From: Clostridia bacterium
GTDB lineage: Bacteria; Bacillota; Clostridia; TANB77; CAG-508
Direction of reading: 5' to 3'
Assembly: GCA_017625035.1 (NCBI GenBank)
Contig: JAGALX010000035.1
Span: 1-51,396 of the forward strand
DNA length: 51,396 bases
Numbering within the stretch: position 1 is the first letter of the stretch; every line of letters starts with the position of its first letter. Below the pieces are notes generated by a model. That model saw nothing but the letters and a program-made list of their open reading frames with translations, searched no databases and was not told the origin of the DNA. Made by a program: the position numbers and the translations under genes. This document shows, one piece after another, positions 8,140-17,040 of the stretch.

Positions 8140-8203
8140 ATAGTACCTCCACATTAAAAATATATTACGAAAAATAACAAAAATGTCTAAATATTATAAT
8201 AAA

Positions 8204-8923
8204 TTACGTAATCGAAACAATTTTTATATATACATTTTGATTATCTACACTAGAATAAATTTTTATAGAATTTGCAGTATTATTTATAAATTTTAAGTCT
8301 TTACTACCATAAGAAACAGCAGCATCTTTTCCTTCAGGAACATAATTTACAGCTTTACCATGAGGATGTCTTTCTGTTACAGTTAAATCAGGAATTCCAA
8401 GAACAGCATTATATAAAGTAGAGCTTACTTGACAATTTCCACCACCTAGAGCTTGAGTTACTTCTTTATTAACAATAACATCAGCTTTTTTATAACCTTT
8501 ATCTTCAGTAGCTTTTCCTATAGTTTGGCAAAATGAAAATTCTTCTTTAGGTTTTACAATTACACCATTCAATGTAGAGCAGGTTATTTGTATATTATTT
8601 AATCTATTCGCAGATTTTGATTTTAATGGAGTAGAAAATTCATATAATAAATTTTCAGTAGGTGCAGTATTTGTACCATTATCAGAAGTAGTATTATTAG
8701 AAGTCGGAGTACTAACCGTATTATTTTTAGTAGAAGTATTTTCTGTAGTATTATTAAGCAAAATATTTAATGATGTATCATTTGAAATTGTTCCAGTCCT
8801 ACTAATTTCAACATTTGCTACATTAGAATTATCATTTGTAGTATTTGTTTGATTTAAATTATTACATCCAGCTAAAAGTATTATAGGAAAGAAAAGTAGA
8901 ATTATAAAATATATTTTTTTCAT
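8204..8923 (-). CDS. VanW-family lipoprotein
   Basis: 239 residues. The N-terminus has a lipoprotein signal with lipobox LAGC, then an Asn/Thr-rich linker of about 70 residues. The C-terminal half is the VanW domain: IQITCSTLNGV, EEFSFCQTIG, ALGGGNCQVSSTLYNA and ERHPHGKAVNYVP. VanW proteins occur in vancomycin-resistance clusters and widely in Clostridia chromosomes; their biochemical function is not established. Here it is the first gene of a unit with a D,D-carboxypeptidase, so a cell-wall role is likely. It starts at an ATG behind AAGGAG. Confidence 0.88.
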   Translation of the reverse strand: MKKIYFIILLFFPIILLAGCNNLNQTNTTNDNSNVANVEISRTGTISNDTSLNILLNNTTENTSTKNNTVSTPTSNNTTSDNGTNTAPTENLLYEFSTPLKSKSANRLNNIQITCSTLNGVIVKPKEEFSFCQTIGKATEDKGYKKADVIVNKEVTQALGGGNCQVSSTLYNAVLGIPDLTVTERHPHGKAVNYVPEGKDAAVSYGSKDLKFINNTANSIKIYSSVDNQNVYIKIVSIT

Positions 8924-9050
8924 AAAAATTTCTCCTTACATATAGCAGTTTTATTAATTTAGTATAAATAAAAAAAATCAAAATATACTAATATACATAA
9001 AAAATAATTTGATTTGAAAATATTTCATATTATAAAAAATATATGAAAAC

Positions 9051-9141
9051 GCGAAAAGGGACGGAGAAATTGATTCGCTTAAAATATCTTAAAAAAAATC
9101 AGAAATAAAAGTAAGGAACTCAATTTCTCCGTCCCTTTCGC
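9051..9141. repeat. Long imperfect inverted repeat upstream of pyrC
   Basis: The arms 9051-9073 and 9120-9141 are complementary over 22 bases except for one extra A, with GGGACGGAGAAATTGA as the core, and are separated by about 46 bases. It lies upstream of the pyrC promoter and could terminate transcription or be an intergenic palindromic repeat; GGGACG-containing palindromes recur in this window (see 14044-14107). Confidence 0.7.
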
Positions 9142-9162
9142 ATAAAAAAATAAATCTACATA

Positions 9163-9191
9163 TTGACAAAATTTGTTCTTTTATATATGAT
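9163..9191 (+). promoter_or_regulatory. Sigma-A type promoter for the pyr operon
   Basis: TTGACA at 9163-9168, a 17-base spacer, and TATGAT at 9186-9191. The predicted start near 9198 leaves a leader of only about 23 bases, too short for a PyrR attenuator. Confidence 0.8.
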
Positions 9192-9220
9192 AAATCAAAT
9201 AAGAAAAGGAGGTTTTTTTC

Positions 9221-10486
9221 ATGAAAATATTACTAAAAAATGCAATAATATTTACAAACAATAAATTCGAAAAAAGCGACTTAAGTATAACAAATCAAAC
9301 AATCACAAATATTTCTTCAAACATCGAACCTACTGAATTCGATGTAGTTTATAATTTAAATAATATGTATTTATTACCAGGTTTTATTGATGTGCATACA
9401 CATCTTAGAGAACCTGGTTTTATTTATAAAGAAACAATTGCAACTGGTAGTATGGCAGGTGCAAAAGGTGGATACACAAGCATATGTGCAATGCCTAATT
9501 TAAATCCAACACCTGATAGTATTGAAAATTTACAAATAGAGCTAGATGCAATAAAAAAAGATGCAAAAATAAATGTATATCCATATGGAACTATAACAAA
9601 AGGTCAAAAAGGTGAGGAGCTTGCAAATTTAGACGAAATAGCAAATTATGTAATAGCATTTTCAGATGACGGACATGGAGTTCAAAGTGAAGAAATGATG
9701 TTAAATGCAATGCAAAAATCTAAAAAATTAAACAAAATGATTGTTGCTCATTGTGAAGATAATTCACTTTTAAACGGAGGATATATACATGATGGTGAAT
9801 ATGCAAAATTACATAATCATAAAGGAATATGTTCAGAAAGTGAATGGGGTCCAATAAAAAGAGATATAGAATTATCAAAAAAAACTGGATGTCATTATCA
9901 TGTATGCCATATATCAACAAAAGAAAGTGTAAAGCTAATAAGACAAGCAAAAAAAGAAGGTGTTAATATAACTTGTGAAACAGGACCACATTATTTAACA
10001 TTAAATGATATGAATCTTAAAGAAGAAGGAAGATTTAAAATGAATCCACCTATTAGGTCAGAAGAAGATAGACAAGCATTAATACAAGGAATTAAAGATG
10101 GAACAATAGATATGATTATAACAGACCATGCACCACATTCAGCAGAAGAAAAAAGTAAAGGACTACAAGGAAGTGCAATGGGTATAGTCGGACTAGAAGT
10201 AGCTTTTCCAGTATTATATACAAAATTAGTAAAAACATCGGTAATTACTTTAGAAAAATTAATACAATTAATGAATACAAATCCAAGAAATATATTTAAA
10301 ATAGGAACTGAAATTAAAATTGGAGAAAAAGCAGATTTAACAGTATATGACTTAAATGAAAATTACAATATAAATTCATCTGAGTTTGTATCAATGGGAA
10401 AAGCAACTCCTTTTGATGGAGATGAAGTTTTTGGTAAATGTAAAATGACTATTTGTGGTGGTAATATTGTATTTTCAGATTTATAA
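9221..10486 (+). CDS. pyrC: Dihydroorotase
   Basis: 421 residues, class I dihydroorotase. DVHTHLREPG carries the metal-binding His pair; AKGGYTSICAMPN, the later AHCED and HICHISTKES-type His motifs, and ITDHAPHS complete the binuclear zinc site. It converts carbamoyl-aspartate to dihydroorotate, step 3 of pyrimidine synthesis, in the cytosol. The ATG follows a perfect AAGGAGG. It is the first gene of the pyr cluster; pyrB, carAB and pyrR are not present in the window. About 130 bases without an obvious terminator separate it from pyrK. Confidence 0.95.
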   Translation: MKILLKNAIIFTNNKFEKSDLSITNQTITNISSNIEPTEFDVVYNLNNMYLLPGFIDVHTHLREPGFIYKETIATGSMAGAKGGYTSICAMPNLNPTPDSIENLQIELDAIKKDAKINVYPYGTITKGQKGEELANLDEIANYVIAFSDDGHGVQSEEMMLNAMQKSKKLNKMIVAHCEDNSLLNGGYIHDGEYAKLHNHKGICSESEWGPIKRDIELSKKTGCHYHVCHISTKESVKLIRQAKKEGVNITCETGPHYLTLNDMNLKEEGRFKMNPPIRSEEDRQALIQGIKDGTIDMIITDHAPHSAEEKSKGLQGSAMGIVGLEVAFPVLYTKLVKTSVITLEKLIQLMNTNPRNIFKIGTEIKIGEKADLTVYDLNENYNINSSEFVSMGKATPFDGDEVFGKCKMTICGGNIVFSDL

Positions 10487-10624
10487 AAATTTGTTATTAT
10501 GGAATTTATTGTAGAAATTATTCTAGGGAACTGAACAATTACACATGAAGCATAATAAAATTAAAAAAATTTAAAATCTTTTAAATATACCATATAGTTA
10601 TAAATTATAGAAGAGGTGAAAAAA

Positions 10625-11362
10625 TTGGAAAGAAAATCTAAATATAAAATATTAGAAAACAAAAAAATTGCTAAAGATGTATTCAAAATGATTTTACAAG
10701 GAGACACAACATATGTAACTAAACCAGGGCAATTTATTAATATAGAAATAGAAGGATTTTACTTAAGACGTCCTATTTCTGTTTGTGATTATGATGAAAA
10801 CACAATCACAATTATTTACAAAATTATGGGAAAAGGCACTGAAAAAATGTCTACATTACAAGAAGGAAATGTACTAGATGTTTTAACTGGTCTAGGTAAT
10901 GGATTTGATGTAAGTTGTGGCGGAGATACCCCATTATTAATTGGAGGAGGAGTTGGAACACCTCCTATGTATAAATTATGCAAAGTATTACAAAAACAAG
11001 GTAAAAATCCAATAGTGATATTAGGGTTTAATTCTAAAGAAGATATTTTTTACGAAGAAGAATTCAAAAAATTAGGTATAGATGTACATATTTCTACAGT
11101 AGATGGTAGTTACGGAACAAAAGGATTTGTAACAGATATCATAAAAAATTTAAATAATTATTCATACTTTTTTGCATGTGGTCCAATGGCAATGTTAAAA
11201 GCAGTATATGATGTAACAAATTGTGATGGAGAGCTAAGTTTTGAAGAGCGTATGGGATGTGGGTTTGGTGCTTGTATGGGTTGTACTTGTAAAACTAAAT
11301 ATGGTAATAAAAGAATATGCAAAGATGGACCAGTTTTAAAAAAGGAGGAAGTTATATGGTAG
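10625..11362 (+). CDS. pyrK: Dihydroorotate dehydrogenase electron-transfer subunit
   Basis: 245 residues. A ferredoxin-reductase-like fold: RRPISVCD is the FAD-binding R-x-x-S segment, GGGVGTPPMY the NAD-binding loop, and CGFGACMGCTC plus a later Cys binds the [2Fe-2S] cluster. PyrK passes electrons from PyrD to NAD+. I prefer the TTG at 10625, six bases after AGAGGTG, over the GTG at 10616 that would be part of that site. The last bases overlap the pyrD start, indicating coupled synthesis of the two subunits. Confidence 0.93.
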   Translation: MERKSKYKILENKKIAKDVFKMILQGDTTYVTKPGQFINIEIEGFYLRRPISVCDYDENTITIIYKIMGKGTEKMSTLQEGNVLDVLTGLGNGFDVSCGGDTPLLIGGGVGTPPMYKLCKVLQKQGKNPIVILGFNSKEDIFYEEEFKKLGIDVHISTVDGSYGTKGFVTDIIKNLNNYSYFFACGPMAMLKAVYDVTNCDGELSFEERMGCGFGACMGCTCKTKYGNKRICKDGPVLKKEEVIW

Positions 11363-12273
11363 AAAAAAATTTATCTGTTACATTAAGTGGAGTACAATTA
11401 GACAATCCAGTAATTCCTGCTAGTGGAACATTTGGATTTGGTTATGAATTTACAGAGTTTTATGATATTAATATTCTGGGTTCAATATCATTTAAAGGAA
11501 CTACAAAAGATGCTCGATTTGGAAATCCATTACCTCGTATTGCAGAATGTAAAAATGGATTAATAAATTCCATTGGACTACAAAATCCTGGAATAGAAAA
11601 AGTTATTTCAGATGAACTTCCTAAACTCAGAAAATGTTTCAAAAAGCCATTAATTGCTAATATTAGCGGATTTTCTATTGATGAATATAAATATTGTTGT
11701 GAAAAAATAGATAAGCAGAAGCAAGTCGAAATTATAGAAGTAAATATCAGCTGTCCTAATGTTCACAATGGAGGTATGGCTTTTGGAACAAGTGCAGAAG
11801 CAGCAAAAGAGGTAACAAAAGCAGTAAAATCAGTCACTACAAAACCTATATATGTTAAACTAACTCCAAATGTTACTAATATAGTAGAAATTGCAAAAGC
11901 TTGCGAAGAAGGTGGAGCAGATGGTATTGTTTTAATAAATACAATGCTTGGAATGCGAATTAATTTAAAAACTAAAAAGCCTGTAATAGCTAATAAAATG
12001 GGTGGATTTTCAGGTCCTGCTATTTTTCCAGTAGCACTAAGAATGGTATATCAAGTTTATGAAGCTGTAAATATACCAATTATCGGTGTTGGAGGAATCG
12101 AATCAGCAGAAGATGTTATTGAAATGATGCTTGCAGGTGCTAGTGCTGTACAAGTTGGAGCAGCTAATTTAAAAAATCCATATGCTTGTAAGGAAATTAT
12201 TGAAGATTTGCCTAAGGTTATGGAAAAATATGGTGTTCAAAGTTTGAGTGACATTATAGGTAAAGCGCATTAA
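11356..12273 (+). CDS. pyrD: Dihydroorotate dehydrogenase, class 1B catalytic subunit
   Basis: 305 residues from ATG 11356 behind AAGGAGG; upstream in-frame starts would lie deep inside pyrK. FMN-barrel motifs: NPVIPASGTFG near the N-terminus, NISCPN carrying the class 1B catalytic Cys, VLINTMLGM, and GVGGIESAEDV plus AGASAVQVGAA as the phosphate-binding end. It oxidises dihydroorotate to orotate with NAD+ through PyrK, step 4 of the pathway. It overlaps pyrK by 7 bases and leads into pyrF after 24 bases. Confidence 0.95.
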   Translation: MVEKNLSVTLSGVQLDNPVIPASGTFGFGYEFTEFYDINILGSISFKGTTKDARFGNPLPRIAECKNGLINSIGLQNPGIEKVISDELPKLRKCFKKPLIANISGFSIDEYKYCCEKIDKQKQVEIIEVNISCPNVHNGGMAFGTSAEAAKEVTKAVKSVTTKPIYVKLTPNVTNIVEIAKACEEGGADGIVLINTMLGMRINLKTKKPVIANKMGGFSGPAIFPVALRMVYQVYEAVNIPIIGVGGIESAEDVIEMMLAGASAVQVGAANLKNPYACKEIIEDLPKVMEKYGVQSLSDIIGKAH

Positions 12274-12297
12274 ATATAAAGAAAGGATTTTATAAAT

Positions 12298-12999
12298 ATG
12301 GGAAAAGGAGTTATTATTGCGTGTGATTTTAAAAGTAAAGAAGATACTTTAAAGTTTTTAAATTTATTTAATGAAGAAAGCTTATTTTTAAAAATAGGTA
12401 TGGAATTATTTTATGCAGAAGGACCAGATATTGTTAGAGAAATAAAACAAAGAGGGCATAAAATATTTTTAGATTTAAAATTACATGATATACCAAATAC
12501 AGTAGAAAAAGCGATGAAATCACTTGCTAATTTAGATATAGATATGTGCAATGTGCATGCGTCTGGTACAATAGATATGATGAAAGCTGGATTAAAAGGA
12601 TTAACAAAAGAAGATGGCAGTAGACCATTATTAATTGCTGTTACACAGCTTACATCAACTAGCCAAGAGCGTATGGAAAAAGATTTATTAATAAATAAAC
12701 CTATCGAGGATGTTGTTATGCATTATGCCAAAAATACTAAAGAGGCAGGTTTGGATGGAGTTGTTTGTTCTCCTTTAGAAGTTCAAAAAGTTAAAGAAGT
12801 TTGTGGTAAAAACTTTATAACTGTGACTCCTGGAATAAGATTTAAAACTGATGATGTAGGAGATCAAGTTAGAATTACTACACCTGAAAAGGCAAATGAA
12901 TTAGGATCTGACTATATTGTTGTAGGAAGACCTATTACAAAAGCTGAAAATCCAGTTGAAGCATATAAAAGATGTGTTGCAGAATTTTGTGGTGAATAG
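12298..12999 (+). CDS. pyrF: Orotidine 5'-phosphate decarboxylase
   Basis: 233 residues. DLKLHDIPNTVEKA is the signature Asp-Lys-Asp active-site stretch; TPGIRF and DYIVVGRPIT bind the phosphate. It converts OMP to UMP, the last step of the pathway. It follows pyrD closely behind an AAGGA site. About 160 bases with no clear terminator or promoter separate it from pyrE. Confidence 0.95.
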   Translation: MGKGVIIACDFKSKEDTLKFLNLFNEESLFLKIGMELFYAEGPDIVREIKQRGHKIFLDLKLHDIPNTVEKAMKSLANLDIDMCNVHASGTIDMMKAGLKGLTKEDGSRPLLIAVTQLTSTSQERMEKDLLINKPIEDVVMHYAKNTKEAGLDGVVCSPLEVQKVKEVCGKNFITVTPGIRFKTDDVGDQVRITTPEKANELGSDYIVVGRPITKAENPVEAYKRCVAEFCGE

Positions 13000-13159
13000 T
13001 GATTTGAATTATCAAAATAACTAGTTAAAAATGTTTTAATAGTATTATGAAAAATTAATATACTCTCACAAAAAATGTTATAAACAGATGTAAATTTAAA
13101 AATGTCCGCTTTTGTTCTACACAAAAGGAAAAAATATATAAAAAAGGAAGGTATGTATT

Positions 13160-13798
13160 ATGAAAAATTTAGAAAAAGAAATAGCAAAGGATTTATTATC
13201 AATAGAGGCAATATTTTTAAAGCCAGATGATCCATTTACTTGGGCAAGTGGAATTAAGAGTCCAATTTATTGTGATAACAGATTAACATTAACAGCACCA
13301 GAAGTAAGAACTAGGGTTGAAAATGGACTAGCCGAAATTATAAAAGAAAATTATCCAGATGTACAAGTTTTAATGGGAACAAGCACAGCAGGAATTGCAC
13401 ATGCTGCTATAACTGCAGATATACTAAATCTTCCTATGGGATATGTAAGAGGCAGTAGCAAAGACCATGGTAGAAAAAATCAAATAGAAGGAAAAATTGA
13501 AAAAGGTCAAAAGGTTGTAGTAATTGAAGATTTAATATCAACAGGAGGAAGTGTAATTGATGTAGTAAATGTACTAAGAGCAGCAGGTGCAGAAGTTTTA
13601 GGTATTGCAAGTATATTTACATATAATATGCAAAAAAGCAAAGTAAATTTAGAAAATGCTAATGTAAAAAATGTTAGTTTATCAAATTTTGATATTATGG
13701 TCGATGTAGCTGCAGAAGAAGGATATATAAAAATAGAAGATAAAGAAAAATTAATAGCTTTTAGAAATAATCCTAGTGATGAAAGTTGGATAAAATAA
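13160..13798 (+). CDS. pyrE: Orotate phosphoribosyltransferase
   Basis: 212 residues. The PRPP-binding motif is [14 protein letters not shown]; the N-terminus [16 protein letters not shown] and the loop around [16 protein letters not shown] match OPRTase. It makes OMP from orotate and PRPP. The ATG follows GGAAGG. Its last 13 bases overlap the small PyrI-like gene, suggesting coupled expression. Confidence 0.95.
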   Translation: MKNLEKEIAKDLLSIEAIFLKPDDPFTWASGIKSPIYCDNRLTLTAPEVRTRVENGLAEIIKENYPDVQVLMGTSTAGIAHAAITADILNLPMGYVRGSSKDHGRKNQIEGKIEKGQKVVVIEDLISTGGSVIDVVNVLRAAGAEVLGIASIFTYNMQKSKVNLENANVKNVSLSNFDIMVDVAAEEGYIKIEDKEKLIAFRNNPSDESWIK

Positions 13799-14016
13799 AA
13801 AAATTACTACATGATAATATAAGTGTTGATGTTATAGAAAATGATAAAAAAGCAAAAAAATCCAAGCCAGATCAACAGCAAGAGCTAATCGATATATTAA
13901 AGTGTAAAAATGATAGATGTATTATTTCTGTTGAAAGAGGATTAAAGCAAATATGTATTTTAAAAGATAAAGAAAAAGCTGTGTATAGATGTAAATATTG
14001 CGAAGCAGAAGTTTAA
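13786..14016 (+). CDS. Stand-alone PyrI zinc domain (aspartate carbamoyltransferase regulatory chain lacking its allosteric domain)
   Basis: 76 residues. Residues 40-76 carry CX4CX23CX2C (CKNDRC then CKYC), the exact zinc-ligand spacing of the PyrI C-terminal domain. Upstream, V-x-x-I-E-N and KSKP align with the linker region of E. coli PyrI before its first Cys, so homology begins about where the allosteric nucleotide-binding domain ends. That ~90-residue domain is absent. The only usable start is the TTG at 13786 inside pyrE, as a TGA at 13780-13782 closes the frame; its ribosome binding site is weak, so translation probably relies on pyrE. It may bind PyrB encoded elsewhere. A decayed pyrI is the alternative, but the ligands are all intact. 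Confidence 0.8.
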   Translation: MDKIKKLLHDNISVDVIENDKKAKKSKPDQQQELIDILKCKNDRCIISVERGLKQICILKDKEKAVYRCKYCEAEV

Positions 14017-14043
14017 TATAGTAAGGATGTAAAAACTCCAAAT

Positions 14044-14107
14044 GCTGAAAAAAAGGGACGCGCCTAAAAATTCACGATGAATTTTTAGGCGTGTCCTCTT
14101 TTTCAGC
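14044..14107 (+). terminator. Strong terminator closing the pyr operon
   Basis: Arms 14044-14074 and 14078-14107 form a near-perfect stem of about 28 bp containing GGACGCGCCTAAAAATTCA, with a very small loop. It is flanked by A and T runs so may act on both strands. It is related in sequence to the other GGGACG palindromes of the window. Confidence 0.8.
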
Positions 14108-14330
14108 ACTACCGCAAAACATAAACAGTTCAACGCTTTAAGATTATTTTCTGCTTATGTCAATATCAGTAGCAGGAAGTATGATAAGACTAGAAACATT
14201 TTTAGCAGAAGGTTTATGAATGGCAAAAATAAACCATTAGCAATTATTATGGTTGTTTTTTGCTGATTCATGAAGGGAGGTTTTTTTGATTTATATACAA
14301 CCAAATATAAGTAATAAAGGAGAAATAAAA
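14108..14330. other. Intergenic stretch with a copy of a dispersed repeat
   Basis: No gene is supported. Positions 14112-14168 resemble 50517-50575 at the other end of the window (shared ACATAAACAGT, AGATTATTTT and TTATGT blocks, roughly three quarters identical by eye). A GGGAGG at 14276-14281 followed by a TTG at 14286 could begin a short leader peptide or an N-terminal extension of the methyltransferase. Confidence 0.4.
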
Positions 14331-14972
14331 ATGAAAGATTATGGAATAGAATTTTATGAAAATTTAGGAAATTGGGATTTTTCACAAATAAAATACCAAA
14401 CTGTAAAAAAATCAGAATGGGATTTTTACAAAAAAATTGAAGAAAACACAAATGAAAGTTCATTATGCTTAGATTTAGGAACTGGAGGAGGAGAAAAAGT
14501 TTTAAAATATTATCCAAAAGTTGGAATGGTAATAGCAACAGATTTGTCAAACAGCATGATTTTAACTGCAAATGAAAACAAGAAAAATTATCCAGAAAAA
14601 AATGTTAAGTTTGTAAAAATGAATAATTTAGAGATGACTTTTCCAAATGGATTATTTGATTTAGTTTCTGCAAGACATACAATGATTGATGCAAAACAAG
14701 TATATGATTTATTAAAAGATGGAGGTCTTTTAATAATTGAAGGAGTGGACCAAAAAGACTGTTGGGATTTAAAAGAACTTTTTGGAAGAGGGCAAGCATA
14801 TCATGATGAAAATCCTTTATCTGAAAAAGAATATCAAGATATAAAATTGGCTGGATTTTCAAGTGTAGAAAAAATAGAACTTGATTTGTTTGATGAATAT
14901 GTGAGAAGGAACAAGACGGAAAAAGGAATTTTATTGAGGAGAGTATCTTATGGGATTGTTGCCAGGAAATAA
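14331..14972 (+). CDS. Class I SAM-dependent methyltransferase
   Basis: 213 residues from ATG 14331 behind AAAGGAG; an in-frame TTG at 14286 also has a purine-rich site and would add 15 residues. Motif I is LDLGTGGGEK, followed by ATDLSNSM and the acidic strand end, then LKDGGLLIIEG as motif III. The remainder is a variable C-terminal lid. The substrate cannot be predicted; relatives include small-molecule and rRNA methyltransferases. It is a single gene between two terminators. Confidence 0.8.
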   Translation: MKDYGIEFYENLGNWDFSQIKYQTVKKSEWDFYKKIEENTNESSLCLDLGTGGGEKVLKYYPKVGMVIATDLSNSMILTANENKKNYPEKNVKFVKMNNLEMTFPNGLFDLVSARHTMIDAKQVYDLLKDGGLLIIEGVDQKDCWDLKELFGRGQAYHDENPLSEKEYQDIKLAGFSSVEKIELDLFDEYVRRNKTEKGILLRRVSYGIVARK

Positions 14973-14983
14973 TTATTAAAATA

Positions 14984-15033
14984 TAACAAAGCAAATCAAT
15001 AAATGAATTAATGATTTGCTTTGTTAGTTTTAT
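14984..15033. terminator. Terminator between the methyltransferase and the Rpn remnant
   Basis: A 15-bp perfect stem, TAACAAAGCAAATCA (14984-14998) with its complement (15012-15026), followed by a T-rich stretch. It serves converging genes. Confidence 0.75.
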
Positions 15034-15050
15034 TTCAAACATTAGTAGAA

Positions 15051-15764
15051 TTAAACTAAACTTTCAATTTCTTCTTTTGTTAAATCTGTACAAGAAATAA
15101 TATCTTCTATAGAAATATTGTTTTTTAGCATTTTCTTTGCAATTTTAATTTTTTCATTTTCAGAACCTTGAGTAATACCGTCCTGTAAACCTTTATCATA
15201 TCCAGCTGCTTGTATTGCATATTGGTCACGAATATATTTTTCGCGTAATTCAGCTAAATATCTTTCATGTTCATCTTGACTTATCTCTTCTAAAACTTTT
15301 TTTGCTTGTTTAACTTCTTTATTATCTGTATTTTTCATATCAACCACCTCGGGATTTTCTATAAAATTTATCCACAAGTTTAAGTCATTATTTAGTTTAT
15401 GTTTATATTTTTCAAACTTGTTTAATTCAATTATATAAATCTCAAGAACATCTGTCAATATGGTTTTTACGTAATCAGACTCTGTTATTTGCCATTTGGA
15501 AACACATTTTTCTATATTTTTTAATGAATATAAATTATAATCTGAAAATAATACTATAATAGTTTTTTGTAAGTTACAGTAATTATCACCTGAATTAATT
15601 CCTTGAGAATATAATTTACTCCAATATAAAAGAATTCTTTTTTCAATATCTCTTCTATCAGCAATTTGCATTTCTATGTCACAAACTGTATTGTCATTTA
15701 ATTTTGCTTTTATATCGAGAATTCCAATTTTATCATCATATAAATCTTTTTCTAGATAAAATTT
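15051..15764 (-). pseudogene. Rpn-family (PD-(D/E)XK_2) nuclease/transposase-like gene, 5'-truncated
   Basis: An open reading of 206 codons from an internal ATG at 15671 is a Rpn C-terminal part: YWSKLYSQGINSG, a helical middle, the basic LREKYIRDQYA segment and the AGYDKGLQDGI tail. In the same frame, sequence up to 15764 still reads the catalytic core, GILDIKAKLND then DIEMQI (the D and E-x-Q residues of the nuclease fold), and ends at a stop with no start codon. About 70-80 N-terminal residues are missing. The break lies 23 bases from the APH gene on the other strand, so acquisition of that gene may have removed the 5' end. Confidence 0.75.
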
Positions 15765-15787
15765 TTATAAAGAAAAGGAGAAGATAA

Positions 15788-16657
15788 ATGGATATAAAAA
15801 ATTTAATAAAAGAAAAGTTTAATTTTAATGCGGAAAACATAGAAATATTAGGAGAAGGATATGATAGTAAAGCTTTTTTAGTAAATAACGAATATGTTTT
15901 CAAAATAAAAATGAGTACTAACAATAAAAAAGGCTATGAAAAAGAAAAAGCTGTATTAGATTTTCTAAATAAAAATTTAAAAACTGATATTAAAATACCC
16001 AAAATAGATTTTTATTATGTAAAAGATGAAATATCAATAATGGGTTATAAAAGATTGAATGGCAAATTTTTAAATCCAGAAGTTTATAATCAAATGACAC
16101 GAACAGAGAAGTTTAATTTAAAAAATGATATAGCAAAATTTTTAAAACAAATGCACAGTTTGAATTATACTGAAATAAAAAATTATACTATAGATAATAA
16201 ACAAAATTGTTTAGAAGAATATGACATATTAAAGAATAATATTTATGATCAATTGTCAGAAGCGGAAAAAAATTACATAGAAAATTTTTATATCAAATTA
16301 AGTCAAACAACAGTATTTGATGATAAAAAATGCTTATGCCATAATGATTTTAGTTGCAATCATTTATTATTAGATGATAACAATAAACTAACAGCTATAA
16401 TTGATTTTGGGGACGCAGGTATTATAGATGAATATTGTGATTTTCTATATTTACTAGAAGATAGTGAAGAAGAAATCGGAAAAGATTTTGGAGAAGATAT
16501 TTTATCAATTTATGGTAATATAGATATTGATAAAGTAAAAGAATATCAAGATTTAGTAGAAGAATATTATCCAATAGAAACTATTGTTTATGGTATAAGA
16601 AATAATAAAATGGATTTTATTGAAAAAGGAAGAAAAGAATTAAGTAGAAGGATTTAA
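15788..16657 (+). CDS. APH(2'')-like aminoglycoside phosphotransferase
   Basis: 289 residues, a complete APH-fold kinase. [13 protein letters not shown] contains the ATP-binding Lys, [15 protein letters not shown] the catalytic Asp and metal Asn, and [16 protein letters not shown] the DFG-like metal motif. The whole chain, including [17 protein letters not shown] and [14 protein letters not shown], closely resembles the APH(2'') half of the bifunctional enzyme AAC(6')-Ie/APH(2'')-Ia as I remember it; no acetyltransferase domain is fused here. Members phosphorylate the 2''-hydroxyl of gentamicin-type drugs. The ATG follows AAGGAG. It is flanked by an Rpn remnant and a GNAT remnant, suggesting gain by transfer. 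Substrate range is not provable from sequence. Confidence 0.85.
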   Translation: MDIKNLIKEKFNFNAENIEILGEGYDSKAFLVNNEYVFKIKMSTNNKKGYEKEKAVLDFLNKNLKTDIKIPKIDFYYVKDEISIMGYKRLNGKFLNPEVYNQMTRTEKFNLKNDIAKFLKQMHSLNYTEIKNYTIDNKQNCLEEYDILKNNIYDQLSEAEKNYIENFYIKLSQTTVFDDKKCLCHNDFSCNHLLLDDNNKLTAIIDFGDAGIIDEYCDFLYLLEDSEEEIGKDFGEDILSIYGNIDIDKVKEYQDLVEEYYPIETIVYGIRNNKMDFIEKGRKELSRRI

Positions 16658-16755
16658 AAAGAAGAGACAAGAGGTGAAAAAATATTATAATGAATTAAAT
16701 AATATAAGATATCTTGAGAAGAGAATGATTATTTATAGGATTGTAAATGATATAA

Positions 16756-16990
16756 GATTATTTGCTAGGTTTAAGGAGGAAGAGGAGAAAATCTTGGAGT
16801 GATGCAGATTTTACAGACTGGTATAATCGCTGGATTGGCAAAGAGCCAAATAAATATTTTGCATACATATATGAAATAGAAAATGACAATATTCCAATAG
16901 GAGAGATATGTAAAAAATAATTTAAAATAGCTGAAGTCAAATATAGCGCATATTAAAAGAAAAAGGATTAGGAGAAGATGTTAATAAAAA
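16756..16990 (+). pseudogene. Decayed GNAT acetyltransferase
   Basis: The frame ending at 16920 reads WSDADFTDWYNRWIG, KYFAYIYEIENDN and IPIGEI, typical of the N-terminal half of a GNAT acetyltransferase. It lacks a start codon and stops early. Further pieces in other frames (AEVKYSA near 16931-16951, KEKGLGEDV near 16957-16983) look like the following strand and the acetyl-CoA motif. Several frameshifts separate the parts. The substrate is unknown; it does not look like the AAC(6')-Ie domain. Confidence 0.55.
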
Positions 16991-17012
16991 GACAAAAAAA
17001 TAACAAAACAAT

Positions 17013-17040
17013 AAGTTTTGTTAATGAATTAACAAAACTT
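17013..17040. promoter_or_regulatory. Perfect 13-bp inverted repeat overlapping a -35 box, likely operator
   Basis: AAGTTTTGTTAAT (17013-17025) and its exact complement (17028-17040) are separated by two bases. The right arm ends in the TTGACA of the promoter for the ATPase gene. A dimeric repressor bound here would block RNA polymerase. The regulator is not identified. Confidence 0.7.

Noticed and set aside
8924..9220. PyrR-dependent attenuator before pyrC
   Set aside because: The promoter lies after the inverted repeat, leaving a leader of about 23 bases; the inverted repeat is upstream of the transcript.
14155..15042. Two minus-strand open frames of 138 and 145 codons opposite the methyltransferase gene
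   Set aside because: Leu/Phe/His-rich antisense shadows with no ribosome binding site or domain; the plus strand carries a clear methyltransferase.
16957..16984. 28 bases identical to 20557-20584 inside aspS
   Set aside because: Both read EKGLGEDV in frame. In the GNAT remnant this is a plausible acetyl-CoA motif, and flanks do not match at all, so I treat it as coincidence of A/G-rich codons and not as a copied segment, though it is longer than I would expect by chance.
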